From Sphingobacterium spiritivorum (GTDB taxonomy: Bacteria > Bacteroidota > Bacteroidia > Sphingobacteriales > Sphingobacteriaceae): a stretch of 64,000 nt of DNA. The notes beneath the pieces are model-generated. The model ran no database searches and had not been told where the DNA came from. It saw only the letters and a program-made list of their open reading frames with translations. Positions 25,701-35,269 of the stretch are shown here, piece by piece. Every line of letters begins with the position of its first letter. The stretch's first letter is position 1. The translations under genes were made by a program, and so were the position numbers. Where the stretch lies: contig NZ_CP068082.1 of NCBI RefSeq assembly GCF_016724845.1, forward strand, positions 4,278,001 to 4,342,000, written 5' to 3'.

Positions 25701-27917
25701 TTAAATGGATTCCTTTTTCATGACATGCTTAGTCTTCAATGCCTGTTCCTTTACAGCAGGAGGTACTTTGCTGTCCTGTAATAAAGCATCACAGGTGCGG
25801 AAGATAGCTTCGCGCTGGTAGGATAGCGGAAACCAACTCATGGCTTCCAGAGCTGTTATGCGTAAGACTTCAGATTCAGAAGCATCTTCTATTACTTTCA
25901 GCACAGCAGGTACTACACGGTGATAACGGTAAAGTCTCAGGGTGGTGATTTCAGCCAGACGCTCTTTTTCCGCTGTATTCTTATCCAGAATAGTAGCCTG
26001 CATCTTATCGACCTTACTTTGATTATAATCTATATCTTTAATCAGTTGTGCACTTAAAGCGGATGCATTGTTGATTCCTTTATTCTGTCTTACCTGATTA
26101 TTGATTTCCGTTTTGAGCAGTTCCGGATTAAAGAAAGTCATATTTGTACGCAGACGATAGTTGATGCGTTCAGAATGTGGATCGCTTACATAAAAGGCAA
26201 TCAGATCTTTTGCAAAATCATCTCCTCCGAATTCTCCCAGATCATACACTACCATTCTTCTGATAAATTCATACGAATCCTGACGTGCAGCATGTAAGAC
26301 CGTAAAGTAAGCCTCATTTTCATACTTGCGCAGCAAAGCAAAAGCCTGCATACGGGTAGTTTCAAAAGGAGAGCTGAAATAAGTAGATTTCAGTAACGCT
26401 GACATTTCAGCTTCAGGGAGCTGTTTTTGTAAGTATACCAATGCCAGAGATTGCAGGTCAGCATCCTGCTCTTTCAGCAGATTCTTCCAGTAGGATGCTT
26501 TTGCTACAGTACCTATAGCTTCATTAATTTCTTTGCCTCTGGAGGAGGTGAAATGAAAAGTAGGATCTCCCAGAATATGAGTTTCCAGATAAGCAATATG
26601 CTTAAACCAGTTTCCTACGCGTATCCCGTGCTGCAGTGTTCCCATGAGTTCTGCTGGCCACAGATCCTGCAATACACCTACGCTGTTAGCGATAGCGGCA
26701 ATATTTTTATTATTGGAGAAGGGATAATAACCTGCCAGATAATTGTCGAGATGAAATGAGCCTGTAAGACAGGAGTTGAGGTATACTAGCGGCGCCTGGA
26801 TGCCGGCATCACGAATATCCCAGATCTGCACATCCAGATTATCATTAAAGACCGAATCGGAATCAATTACCGCTTTTTCAAACGCATCATTCATCCATTT
26901 GTCCGAAACACCCAGAGAGGTTTTGAATCCTTCCTTAACTTTTTCTATATCCCTGCCGTCTTCTTTAGCAGATCTGACCTTTGAGCGCAGGTATCTTCCG
27001 ACATTCTCCATAGAAGGCTGCGGATTGGAAGCAAGCGGATATCCGTTGATCAATTGAAGGGTCGGAGTGCCGTGGCCTGTCATAAATGCAAAATCCAGTC
27101 CTTCGCGTTTCAGTTCACGTAACAGATTGAACTTCATAAAATCTGCGTTGCGGAAGTTTAGAAACTTGATGGAATTCCCGGGAAGATAGAGTGACGGAAA
27201 TTGTGATTTCAACGCCAGTACATCTCCTGCAAAGGAATTTATGGAATTTGAATTATAACCATGTCCTGTAGATGCGATCATATCATTAAGCGGATTGCTG
27301 ACTTTACGCAACTCCACGAGTTTTTGCAGATAGGCTTTAATTTTATCCGTCGGATTCTCACCCTTTTCAACAGGAGGTTTTATTCGGGCTGAATAAATAT
27401 CCATTTCAATATATTGCGGAGAAGTGGCATCCAGACTGTAATAAAAATAATTGCTCCGTTCACTTGCGGTATCTTGTTTTATGAAGTTGAGTTTCAGATC
27501 CAGGTCATCATAATAGCGATCCGAAGGAACTGAGGATTTGTCCCAGCGGATTTTCTGATTCATTTTGAATGCTGAAGTCAGATATTGTGCATCACGTATC
27601 ATCACCACAGGGATATTACCTACTAATACAGTGCCTTCCAGTGGTTGCTTAGCCTTGCGGAGTTGTTGCAGCTGCTCCCGTATCTGCTCCGGTTTTTCCC
27701 AGTTGTGAGCAATAATGTATGTGCCTAATCCATCTTGTTCTACTGATTGGCGATAGGCCATTAATTCAGGTTTTAGATCATTGAACGTCTTTTGGTCAAC
27801 GACAATAGCAAAACTGGTTTTGGAGGAAACGGAAGGTTTGATTATTTCTTGTCCGTAACTACTTGCCACCAGTGACAGGCAGGTTAGGGAAAGAAGTGTT
27901 TTTCTCAATCTTATCAT
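25701..27917 (-). CDS. exported gingipain-fold (peptidase C25-like) protein with helical repeats
   Basis: A 738-residue exported protein (signal peptide ending near SSYGQ). Residues about 35-470 match the caspase/gingipain fold of clan CD. VLVGNIPVVMIRD is the first core strand, PSDRYYDDLDL is the conserved gingipain-type motif, FMTGHGTP carries the catalytic His282, and LVYLNSCLTGSF carries Cys383 as the nucleophile. AIANSVGVLQD and ETHILGDPTFHF close the fold as in C25 proteins. Residues about 480-735 are helical repeats resembling HEAT repeats. There is no type IX secretion C-terminal domain, so it probably stays in the periplasm. It is the last gene of the operon with the TonB receptor, 31 bp after the DUF6850-type gene. 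A role in processing a surface ligand or an operon partner is inferred. Confidence 0.8.
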   Translation of the reverse strand: MIRLRKTLLSLTCLSLVASSYGQEIIKPSVSSKTSFAIVVDQKTFNDLKPELMAYRQSVEQDGLGTYIIAHNWEKPEQIREQLQQLRKAKQPLEGTVLVGNIPVVMIRDAQYLTSAFKMNQKIRWDKSSVPSDRYYDDLDLKLNFIKQDTASERSNYFYYSLDATSPQYIEMDIYSARIKPPVEKGENPTDKIKAYLQKLVELRKVSNPLNDMIASTGHGYNSNSINSFAGDVLALKSQFPSLYLPGNSIKFLNFRNADFMKFNLLRELKREGLDFAFMTGHGTPTLQLINGYPLASNPQPSMENVGRYLRSKVRSAKEDGRDIEKVKEGFKTSLGVSDKWMNDAFEKAVIDSDSVFNDNLDVQIWDIRDAGIQAPLVYLNSCLTGSFHLDNYLAGYYPFSNNKNIAAIANSVGVLQDLWPAELMGTLQHGIRVGNWFKHIAYLETHILGDPTFHFTSSRGKEINEAIGTVAKASYWKNLLKEQDADLQSLALVYLQKQLPEAEMSALLKSTYFSSPFETTRMQAFALLRKYENEAYFTVLHAARQDSYEFIRRMVVYDLGEFGGDDFAKDLIAFYVSDPHSERINYRLRTNMTFFNPELLKTEINNQVRQNKGINNASALSAQLIKDIDYNQSKVDKMQATILDKNTAEKERLAEITTLRLYRYHRVVPAVLKVIEDASESEVLRITALEAMSWFPLSYQREAIFRTCDALLQDSKVPPAVKEQALKTKHVMKKESI

Positions 27918-27948
27918 GTTTATTCTTTCTAATGTTTTTATTCTGTTA

Positions 27949-29511
27949 TTAAAGACTTATCAATCCGACAGACAACTGCGTCAGATAGCGGTTATCTCCT
28001 TTGCGAATATCTCCTTGATCACCCATAGCACTCATTAACCAGCCACTGGCTTTGATATATAATTGATTGCTTTTCTTTCCAAATGCTCCGAAAGTATATT
28101 TGACATTGGCCGAATTCGTCCAGGTATTGACACTGTAGAACTGATGTGCCGGGATAAATACGTTTTTCGCCACAAAGTTAGTGGAATATGATTTATCTGT
28201 GTAAAGCAAATCGTCATTCAGCAACAAATCATATGCAGAACTTAATCGGAAGGCAAATCCTTTTCTGTTTTCTTTGGCATACGTTTTATCAAAACTTACG
28301 GCAACATTCAGTTTATCTACGATCTGTTTATTTTGCGGATTGGCATATCGGTTATCGAGACTATGATAGCTTACCGCAGTTTTGAGCCACCAATCCGTAA
28401 GACCTGCTGGACTGTCATGGCTAATCAGATAGGAAAGCGTGCTTTTATTCCGGAGCATGGTACTCATTACGCTTGAATATACCGTTTCATACGCTTTAGT
28501 ATCCGCATTTTGAATCTGGTGATATTCAGTGTTTTCCATATCTTTCAGCAGCCACTCCAATCCGACCTGATGCGCATATTTTCCTTTTTTCCAATCCAGG
28601 TATGAAGAAGCCTGATATTCCTGATAGCGATGTTTTCCGGCTTGTTGTAGATAGGTCGTTCCATCTATAGCATTTTCGTATCCGCTACGGTATCCGGCAG
28701 TAGTCGACCATTTTATATGATCAGCGTTATACACATAATCTGCAGCGCCTCCAAAAGAATGACCTCTGTAGGTTCTGTTATATCCGGCAATCATTATATA
28801 AGGAGTACTCATCTGGTATTCTCCGGCACCCAGTAACCTGTACAAGTAATGCTGCTGGTAATTTCCTATTGTTCTTATTTCGACTTCCTCCTTATAGAAA
28901 CTATAGATACCCGTCAGTCCAAGCAGTTGTTTTTCCGATAGCTTATAGATCAGTGCAGGTGATAAGTTTAATGTACTGGAATTGTCAAGAGAACGGGGAT
29001 CCTTTTGCCGGGCTCCGGTTTTTAGATTGTATTGTACATCCAACCCTACATTCATACGATCATCTGCAAATCCCGGAGAGGCAATCTTGAGACGAAGATC
29101 GTAATATTGCTTTTTCCAGTCACCGGACAGCGAATCCATCAGTTGATACGGATTGTCCCGGTAGGGGTCCGTATGTGCTGTCATGTTCATTTGTTTATCT
29201 TTTGTTGTCCGGAAATCAAATTGACCATAATAGGTCCATTCTTTAAGCCGTTGATAACGTGAAGTGCTGAAGTTGATACCCTGGCTTTCTTTTGCTGAAA
29301 AAGGATGTCTGAGATCACCGGCCTGATAATAGGCTCCAAGCTGGGTTTCCCCTTCGACAGGGAGTATAGTATAACAGAGAAGTGCGGCATTGGGACTTTT
29401 GCTCCATACCTCCTTAGCTTTAAAATAATCATATGCAGGCACAGTCTGTGCGGTCGCCATTTGTCCAGATAAGATGAGGAAACAAAGGCTTGCGAATAGG
29501 TTCTTTTTCAT
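27949..29511 (-). CDS. DUF6850-type outer-membrane beta-barrel protein
   Basis: A 520-residue protein with a signal peptide (MKKNLFASLCFLILSGQMATAQ). The mature part has alternating amphipathic strands typical of an outer-membrane barrel (YYGQFDFRTTKDKQMNMTAH, KQLLGLTGIYSFYKEEVEI, QVGLEWLLKDMENTEYHQ), ending in QLSVGLISL. It resembles the DUF6850 family of Bacteroidota outer-membrane proteins; this assignment is from memory of the sequence pattern. It begins 1 bp after the DUF4876-type gene and ends 31 bp before the C25-like gene. It probably forms a second barrel beside the TonB receptor. Function unknown. Confidence 0.75.
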   Translation of the reverse strand: MKKNLFASLCFLILSGQMATAQTVPAYDYFKAKEVWSKSPNAALLCYTILPVEGETQLGAYYQAGDLRHPFSAKESQGINFSTSRYQRLKEWTYYGQFDFRTTKDKQMNMTAHTDPYRDNPYQLMDSLSGDWKKQYYDLRLKIASPGFADDRMNVGLDVQYNLKTGARQKDPRSLDNSSTLNLSPALIYKLSEKQLLGLTGIYSFYKEEVEIRTIGNYQQHYLYRLLGAGEYQMSTPYIMIAGYNRTYRGHSFGGAADYVYNADHIKWSTTAGYRSGYENAIDGTTYLQQAGKHRYQEYQASSYLDWKKGKYAHQVGLEWLLKDMENTEYHQIQNADTKAYETVYSSVMSTMLRNKSTLSYLISHDSPAGLTDWWLKTAVSYHSLDNRYANPQNKQIVDKLNVAVSFDKTYAKENRKGFAFRLSSAYDLLLNDDLLYTDKSYSTNFVAKNVFIPAHQFYSVNTWTNSANVKYTFGAFGKKSNQLYIKASGWLMSAMGDQGDIRKGDNRYLTQLSVGLISL

Positions 29512-29512
29512 A

Positions 29513-30718
29513 TTACTGTGCTATTGTTTTGGGAGTGGGGTTATCATTTACTATAAAATCTGTAGAGGAGTTATTGCTATCCATCAAAACAGCCCTGTTA
29601 TTGATTCTGCTTTTTACTTTACGGATAACAGATTTACCTGAATAAGTGGATCCGACGAATGTCAGTCCGGCATCTACTGTTTCGGGTATTCTCTTTTTAT
29701 CAACAGTAATGCTCGAATTGCCTACACAGTCTACTCCATCCAATATAGCTTTTACAGGTACCTGCAGATAGCGCGTAGTTCCACTGACATTGGGTTCTGT
29801 AAGGGTCTGATAACCTGCGACCTGACTGTCTCTGAACAAAATAAGTCCCGCTCCGTTTATACCGATATTCCAGTCAAAGCCTGCTGTTGTGTTTGCAAAC
29901 TGGTGGATCATATTCGGTACATCCGGGTTGTCGGTGTCACGGGTATTGGTTCCGGTAGGATTAAAATACGTTTCAAAATCAGCAATACCTTTTCCCAGAT
30001 TGGCTGGTGAATTAGGATTGCCGTTGGGATCCGTCTTGTGATTGATTGCGGTGATGGCGATGACCACAGATTCGCCCGGTCTGACCAGATGTTCTGTACC
30101 ATTACCCGGTATCATCCAGGCCTGTGCAAGATATACATTGTTTTTATCCGGCAGAAAACCATATACAGAAGATGAAGCCGATTTGGTATTTCCGATAACC
30201 AGACTGTCTGCATACAGATCTCCGGTACTGTTGTTATAAATTTCGATAAAACCATCATACAGGTAATTTGTACCGGAAGGAGTCTTGGAGCCCGCATAAT
30301 AGAACTCTTTGATAACAAATCCTCCCGCCTGACTGCCGACTAAACGAATTTCACTGTTCGCCGATTCGGTGATACGAAGTGTGGGGATGCTTCCATTACA
30401 GAAGATTTCTTCACGTATTCCCACCAGTTGTTCTGCCTCTTCTGCTGTAACCTGCTTACTTGCTGTTACCGTATATACACCCGGTGTAATACCCTTTGCA
30501 GAAGCACGTCCCTGAGCATCAGATACAAATTCCTGTGTAGCTCCGGTAATGGTATTCCTGAGGGTGATTTTGACACTATCTGCCAATTGCTTACTGTATT
30601 CTTTCGGATACTGAATTGTAAAACTGTAATCTACTGTTGTATACGCATAATAATCTTTACGGCAGGCGGTAAAGATGCTGAATACCACTAAAAGAATTAA
30701 TATGCTTTTAGTTTTCAT
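29513..30718 (-). CDS. DUF4876-type surface lipoprotein
   Basis: A lipoprotein of 401 residues from the ATG at 30718: MKTKSILILLVVFSIFTAC with the lipobox Cys19. The open frame extends to 30796, but that part lacks a signal peptide at its start. After a carboxypeptidase-like Ig domain (VKITLRNTITGATQEFV, GITPGVYTVTAS) comes a large domain with FVIKEFYYAGSKT, GFIEIYNNSTGDLYADSL and FDWNIGINGAGLILF, typical of the DUF4876 family. Such a lipoprotein encoded beside a TonB receptor is placed as a SusD-like substrate-binding lid would be, though the fold is unrelated. It lies 83 bp after the receptor and 1 bp before the DUF6850-type gene. The ligand is unknown. Confidence 0.8.
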   Translation of the reverse strand: MKTKSILILLVVFSIFTACRKDYYAYTTVDYSFTIQYPKEYSKQLADSVKITLRNTITGATQEFVSDAQGRASAKGITPGVYTVTASKQVTAEEAEQLVGIREEIFCNGSIPTLRITESANSEIRLVGSQAGGFVIKEFYYAGSKTPSGTNYLYDGFIEIYNNSTGDLYADSLVIGNTKSASSSVYGFLPDKNNVYLAQAWMIPGNGTEHLVRPGESVVIAITAINHKTDPNGNPNSPANLGKGIADFETYFNPTGTNTRDTDNPDVPNMIHQFANTTAGFDWNIGINGAGLILFRDSQVAGYQTLTEPNVSGTTRYLQVPVKAILDGVDCVGNSSITVDKKRIPETVDAGLTFVGSTYSGKSVIRKVKSRINNRAVLMDSNNSSTDFIVNDNPTPKTIAQ

Positions 30719-30801
30719 GTGTTTATATGTTGTTTTCTGATCATCTGCCTGAGATGAGAAACGTTTGATGTGTGGAGAGGATACGCTTGTTTTCATGTCG
30801 G

Positions 30802-33579
30802 TTAGAATTTGATAGAAATTTCAGTTCCGTAAAACATTGGGATATTACGTTTACTGTATTCCTGCGGATAACGGGAGCTTGCTTCCAAAGGCCTGTGATT
30901 AAATACATTGTTCGCGTAGAAAGAAAAGCCCATATTATTAGCAAACTCTTTAGTCAGTTTGACATTAAATAACCAAAGTGGTTTCCAGCTTTCACTTTTA
31001 TAATATCCGTCATTCAGGCTGAGATAGATATCTCTGTCCGCTTCAGTAATAGCATTGCGTTCTGCTTCAGTAAAGTTGATGATCTGTGGAGTACTGCCGG
31101 CTTGTCCAACGGGTATGTAACCTGTAGGAATGCTGGAATAGTTGACAAATTTATGTTGATCCTTCCAGATGGTCTGTGCTGAGGCTGAAATAATAAAACG
31201 CAGTTCAGGAATATTGTGGACAGCCCTTAATGTCGTTACGAAACGCTGCTGTTCCATTCCTCTGGCTTCAAATACACCTATACGGGTAGGGGATTGACTG
31301 GCTACATTCTGCAACAGAATATAAGGAGTATTGCTCATTGATTTTGTAGAAAGATAGGCTCCGTTCAGTACAAAAGAAGTACGGATGTTATCAAATCTTC
31401 CGAAGTCAAAATCAAACTCTATACCTTTATTCAGAATGTCATTGCTGTTGCTTGGAGAATTGTATGTCGCTACAAATGTAGAAGTGGTTACATCAGGACT
31501 CAGGATCGGTTTGCTTCCTGCAGGAGCAGATTGTACCGTATAGATAGGTATGCCAACAAACTGAACACTATTCAGATTGGTATTCATCTCATATCCGTTT
31601 TTTGTCTGCTCATAATATCCGTTTACAGAAAAACGTCTTTTACCGCTGAAAAAGTCCAGCCCGATTTCTTTCTTGCTGGTTTTTGTCATTTTCAAATCCG
31701 GATTAGCGGTATCAAAAACGCGGGTCGTGACAAGAGCAAGAGCTTCAGCAGGATTTTCCTTATAATAGTTGAGACTGAAAGCGTCATAATATGCCCGATC
31801 CGGGTATAGATAAAGCAGAGTTGGTGATTTTGCGGTAATACCATAGCCTCCCCTTAAGGTCAGATTTTTAATAATTTCGAAAGAAGCGTTGATTCGCGGC
31901 GACAAAGCCGATAAAGTGTTGTTGGTAAAGGGTTGTACCTGATCCCAACGCAGACCCGCCTGAATATGGAGATTGCGATCTGCAATCTGCATAGAAAAAC
32001 GGTCTTCCATGTATAATCCCATTTGATGAAGAGCAGGAATATCTTTGAAAGCCCGGGGTCTGAAACCGAAAGGATCAGAGGAGCGGTAAGGGTTGTTAGG
32101 ATCAACAGTTCTTCCTGCTCCATAATTTGCATCCAGACGATAATCTCCCCCTAATAGGATACGGTGTGTACCGGATCCTGTCTTGAAATAGAAGTCATCC
32201 GACAACCTGGCAAAAATATTAAAAGGCTTTCCTTCTATCCACAACTGATTGAGAAAAGTAGAAGGCAGATAACTTACCTCTTGTGTAATGTCTTCGGTAG
32301 CCTGACTTACTGCCGAGACACTCAAAGTCTGTAATCTTTGTTGATAACCTTTCTGAAAGGCATAGTTGGCTGAAAGTGTATAGTTAATGTTTCTTGCAAA
32401 ACGCTGATCCAGTTTCCATTTACCATTAGTTGCGAATTCGTAATTGTAGTTTTGTGCTTTATTGATGACCTGTTCTGCCTGATAATCCGGATCTACTTTC
32501 GTGTCATCCAGATTGGTGCCAAAAGAAAAAGTGGTGTTTGTATACAGCGGTCTGTCTTGTCCGAAGGTATTGCTGTATTGAGCCGTTCCTTTCATACGTT
32601 CATAAGCAGAGTATGCGGTGATCTGCTTATCATAGGCTTTTGTAAAGTCCAGATCGACAAAGAGATTCCCACTGCGTTCTCCCAGATTAAAACCTTGTCC
32701 TGCCCAGAATTGAGTGAGTTTTGGATTGATACGGGCTTTTACCTGTAACGGTTCTTTCCCTGCTTTGGTGGTGACCAGTACAGCTCCGGAGGTCAGATCA
32801 CCATATTCTACTGAAGGTATGCCCCGGATGACTTCCACAGATTCAATGTTATCTGCAGAAAGCTGACGCATGTCGGTCCCCATTCCGCTGGAAGTCGAGA
32901 AAGCCGCCAATACACCTGATGTAACGGTGTTCATGGCCTGTAAATTGGCATTGTTAGACAGCGGTGCGCCGTTGATAATTACCGAAGTTCCCAAAGAGCT
33001 TGTATTCTGTCCCGAATAAGCCCGGTCACCTGTATACTGGCGTATACTGGTTTTGTTGACATTTGTAAAATCAGGATTGGTTACCACAGCTCCTGGCAGG
33101 AGCTGGAGTACTTCACCCAGATGTGTCGCCTGCATATGCTCGATCGCCTTACGGGAAATAACGGTAGATGTGGCCCCATCTTTACGTTGTTCCTTGGCGA
33201 TGACAACAACATCCTTAAGGGTAATGCTGTTTTCTTTTAGTAAAAACTGAAGCGGACCAGAGGGTAGTGCAATCTGTTCCTCTTCTTCGAGCATACCTAA
33301 AAACTGAACCTGAATGGTGTATTTACCATTAGGTATTTTAGAGAAACTGAAATTTCCGGAAGCATCGGTCTTGGTGAATAAACCGAGTTCGAGAATCTGT
33401 ACAGTAGCACCGGGCAATGGGCTCCGGTTTTTAAATTGTCCAACATAGCCCCTGAGGTCTTGTTGGTTACTGGTCTGTGTCCTTTTTTGTTGTTGTCCTG
33501 CAGCTTGTTGAGCTTCTAGTGGCAGGACAAACAGGCTATTGAAAGACAGCAGCGTAGAAAAAAGTAATAGTTTTTTCAT
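30802..33579 (-). CDS. TonB-dependent outer-membrane receptor
   Basis: A TonB-dependent receptor of 925 residues from the ATG at 33579 (MKKLLLFSTLLSFNSLFVLP signal peptide); the frame is open to 33630 but the first part is not signal-like. The domains are a carboxypeptidase-like regulatory Ig domain (LRGYVGQFKNRSPLPGATV), then a plug with VVVIAKEQRKDGATSTVIS, LQLLPGAVVTNP, NIESVEVIRGIPSVEYGDL and SGAVLVTTKAGK, then a barrel ending in TEISIKF. It lacks the STN domain, so it does not directly signal to a sigma factor. It is the first gene of a four-gene operon. The substrate is unknown; there is no siderophore- or glycan-specific neighbour. Confidence 0.92.
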   Translation of the reverse strand: MKKLLLFSTLLSFNSLFVLPLEAQQAAGQQQKRTQTSNQQDLRGYVGQFKNRSPLPGATVQILELGLFTKTDASGNFSFSKIPNGKYTIQVQFLGMLEEEEQIALPSGPLQFLLKENSITLKDVVVIAKEQRKDGATSTVISRKAIEHMQATHLGEVLQLLPGAVVTNPDFTNVNKTSIRQYTGDRAYSGQNTSSLGTSVIINGAPLSNNANLQAMNTVTSGVLAAFSTSSGMGTDMRQLSADNIESVEVIRGIPSVEYGDLTSGAVLVTTKAGKEPLQVKARINPKLTQFWAGQGFNLGERSGNLFVDLDFTKAYDKQITAYSAYERMKGTAQYSNTFGQDRPLYTNTTFSFGTNLDDTKVDPDYQAEQVINKAQNYNYEFATNGKWKLDQRFARNINYTLSANYAFQKGYQQRLQTLSVSAVSQATEDITQEVSYLPSTFLNQLWIEGKPFNIFARLSDDFYFKTGSGTHRILLGGDYRLDANYGAGRTVDPNNPYRSSDPFGFRPRAFKDIPALHQMGLYMEDRFSMQIADRNLHIQAGLRWDQVQPFTNNTLSALSPRINASFEIIKNLTLRGGYGITAKSPTLLYLYPDRAYYDAFSLNYYKENPAEALALVTTRVFDTANPDLKMTKTSKKEIGLDFFSGKRRFSVNGYYEQTKNGYEMNTNLNSVQFVGIPIYTVQSAPAGSKPILSPDVTTSTFVATYNSPSNSNDILNKGIEFDFDFGRFDNIRTSFVLNGAYLSTKSMSNTPYILLQNVASQSPTRIGVFEARGMEQQRFVTTLRAVHNIPELRFIISASAQTIWKDQHKFVNYSSIPTGYIPVGQAGSTPQIINFTEAERNAITEADRDIYLSLNDGYYKSESWKPLWLFNVKLTKEFANNMGFSFYANNVFNHRPLEASSRYPQEYSKRNIPMFYGTEISIKF

Positions 33580-33649
33580 ATGGGCTGATGAATCAGGATG
33601 TAAGTTAATAGTGAGTGCCTGTTGTTGCACATGTTGGTTGATATTTCGG

Positions 33650-33657
33650 CAAATATA
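33650..33657 (-). promoter_or_regulatory. -7 promoter element of the TonB/DUF4876/DUF6850/C25 operon
   Basis: On the minus strand it reads TATATTTG, a full consensus match. It would start transcription near 33643, about 64 nt before the chosen receptor start. No good TTG was found 17-23 nt upstream. Confidence 0.45.
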
Positions 33658-33781
33658 AGCATAATTGCCATTTATTTAGAAATAATCTAAATAAAATACG
33701 ATGTAAAAAGGACTATGACATTTTTGTGATGAATAGGAGAGATGCTGATTTATCTTGAAAAGTTTGGAAAGAAGTTGATAG

Positions 33782-34026
33782 GGTTGATAAAGTTTAATAG
33801 GTTAGAAAGGGATAAATTCACATAGAGACAACGACTCTTGTAAACGTGTTATTATAACTCACCTCTTCTTTTAAATCAGAGATGCCTGAAGGGTAGAGAG
33901 GTTGATAAAGTTTCTAAGGCTAGAAAAGGACAAAGTCAGAGAGAGAGACAGTTACTTCTGTATCCTTGTTGTTATTACAATTCTCTCCTTTTAAAGGAGA
34001 GATGTCCGAAGGGCAGAGAGGTTGAT
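33782..34026. repeat. tandem intergenic repeat, two copies of about 119 bp
   Basis: Copy 1 spans 33782-33899 and copy 2 spans 33900-34019; both begin GGTTGATAAAGTTT and end with GAAGGG-AGAGA. A third copy starts at 34020 (GGTTGAT) and breaks off. The copies agree at roughly three quarters of positions by eye. Copy 2 contains a perfect palindrome with 10-bp arms (TCTCTCCTTT, 33982-34002). A further CCTCTCC ... GGAGAGG pair follows within 34041-34094. These look like REP-type intergenic elements, not coding sequence. The 33580-34169 region holds no gene. Confidence 0.75.
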
Positions 34027-34114
34027 GTTACAAGTTCAAAACCTCTCCATGATCCTTCCCATAAGTCGGAACAGGTTCTCTTTAAAAAGGAGAGGCAATT
34101 GGATTGGAATGAAA

Positions 34115-34150
34115 AGAGGCTGTCCAAACTTTTTGGACAGCCTCTTTTTT
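34115..34150 (-). terminator. terminator of the META-domain lipoprotein gene
   Basis: A stem of about 15 bp (AGAGGCTGTCCAAA with its complement TTTGGACAGCCTCT) lies 20 bp past the stop codon of the minus-strand META gene. T-rich sequence on both sides lets it work in either direction. Confidence 0.85.
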
Positions 34151-34169
34151 ATGAATTTTGTCTTAGTAT

Positions 34170-34979
34170 TTACTTTTTATGAAAGCGCATTACTGCAATG
34201 TCTCCCATAATAAGATGCAGGGTATTATCCTGAATATCGTAGTTGGTAATGGTTTCTAATGTTTTAAAATACACAGACTCACCACTTCCCTGACAAGCCA
34301 TCTTAGTTGATGCAACAGGGCCGAAGTGAAGGTTTCCTCCTTCTATTTTAATGCTGGTATTGTAGTTGTTGCAACTGCTGTTACCATTTGCTTTTTTGTT
34401 CGCTGTATCAAATGTGATAGTCGGTTTTTTATTTGGATACAGACCGTCAAATGCAATGCGGGGCCCTGAAATATAATCCAGCTCCCAGGTTCCGTTCAGC
34501 GTCTGTTCTTTGGAAGAACTTCCTTCTTTTACTTCCTGGAATTTCGCTAAGGGTGCCATGCGTGCTTTATTTAAAGAAAGAATGCCGTCTTTTACCGTAT
34601 AATTATCTACGGTTGTAAATACACGGGACAATCCCTGTTCAATCGTCATATCAGGACATGCCATCATCGTGGACATACCTTGAGCAAAGGTAATTCGGTT
34701 ATTTGCTGATAACGTAAAATTACCACCGATACCATTACATCCTCCACTTGCACTGTAACGTTTTTCACTGGCATCTAATTCCAGGAAAGGTTCTTTTCCA
34801 TTGACTTTATCAGCGACAGGCTTGCCGTTTAATTCAATCAGTTTCCATTTCTTTCCGGTAATTTCTTCAGATGATGATGTTTCTGTTTTGTCCATTTTTT
34901 TGCCACCTTTCTGGAAAACTCCACAGCTACTCAAACTCATGGAGAAAGCGATTATGCTCATTACTATTGTACTTTTCAT
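34170..34979 (-). CDS. lipoprotein with two META (HslJ-like) domains
   Basis: A 269-residue lipoprotein (lipobox LSSC, Cys19) with two META domains in tandem. The first (about residues 42-140) shows GKKWKLIELNGKPV, GGCNGIGGNFTL and MMACPDMTIEQ. The second (about 160-265) shows LNGTWELDYISGPRIAF, NGNSSCNNYNTSI and TKMACQGSGE. Both have the family's typical GCNxxxG-like turn and the Met-Ala-Cys strand. HslJ-like proteins are envelope proteins linked to stress and heat-shock resistance in other bacteria, but no precise activity is known. The gene is flanked by its own terminator and appears to be monocistronic. Confidence 0.9.
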   Translation of the reverse strand: MKSTIVMSIIAFSMSLSSCGVFQKGGKKMDKTETSSSEEITGKKWKLIELNGKPVADKVNGKEPFLELDASEKRYSASGGCNGIGGNFTLSANNRITFAQGMSTMMACPDMTIEQGLSRVFTTVDNYTVKDGILSLNKARMAPLAKFQEVKEGSSSKEQTLNGTWELDYISGPRIAFDGLYPNKKPTITFDTANKKANGNSSCNNYNTSIKIEGGNLHFGPVASTKMACQGSGESVYFKTLETITNYDIQDNTLHLIMGDIAVMRFHKK

Positions 34980-35269
34980 ATTAAAGTATTTTTTGTAAAA
35001 AATATTTTATTCTATCTGCAGCGTATCTTGCTGCAAAAAGTTGTAATTCTGTTCCTTCTATCCAAAAAGGATGCCATAATCCTATTCAGAGGAAATAATT
35101 TTCCCTTTTGTTTTATGTTATTTTCGAATGAGACTTGTGGTCAGATAATTAGTCAAATATGTGGTACTAACAATCCGTTTCACTTTTTTGTTTTTCAGAA
35201 ATGAATAAAGTTTGCTGTATAAGCACAAAAAATAAGTGATGCCTGCTATTTAGATCAAGAACTCCTATA

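Noticed and set aside
33982-34094. CRISPR-like array at the intergenic repeats
   Set aside because: Only two or three degenerate units of about 119 bp without regular short repeats and unique spacers, and no cas gene in the window.
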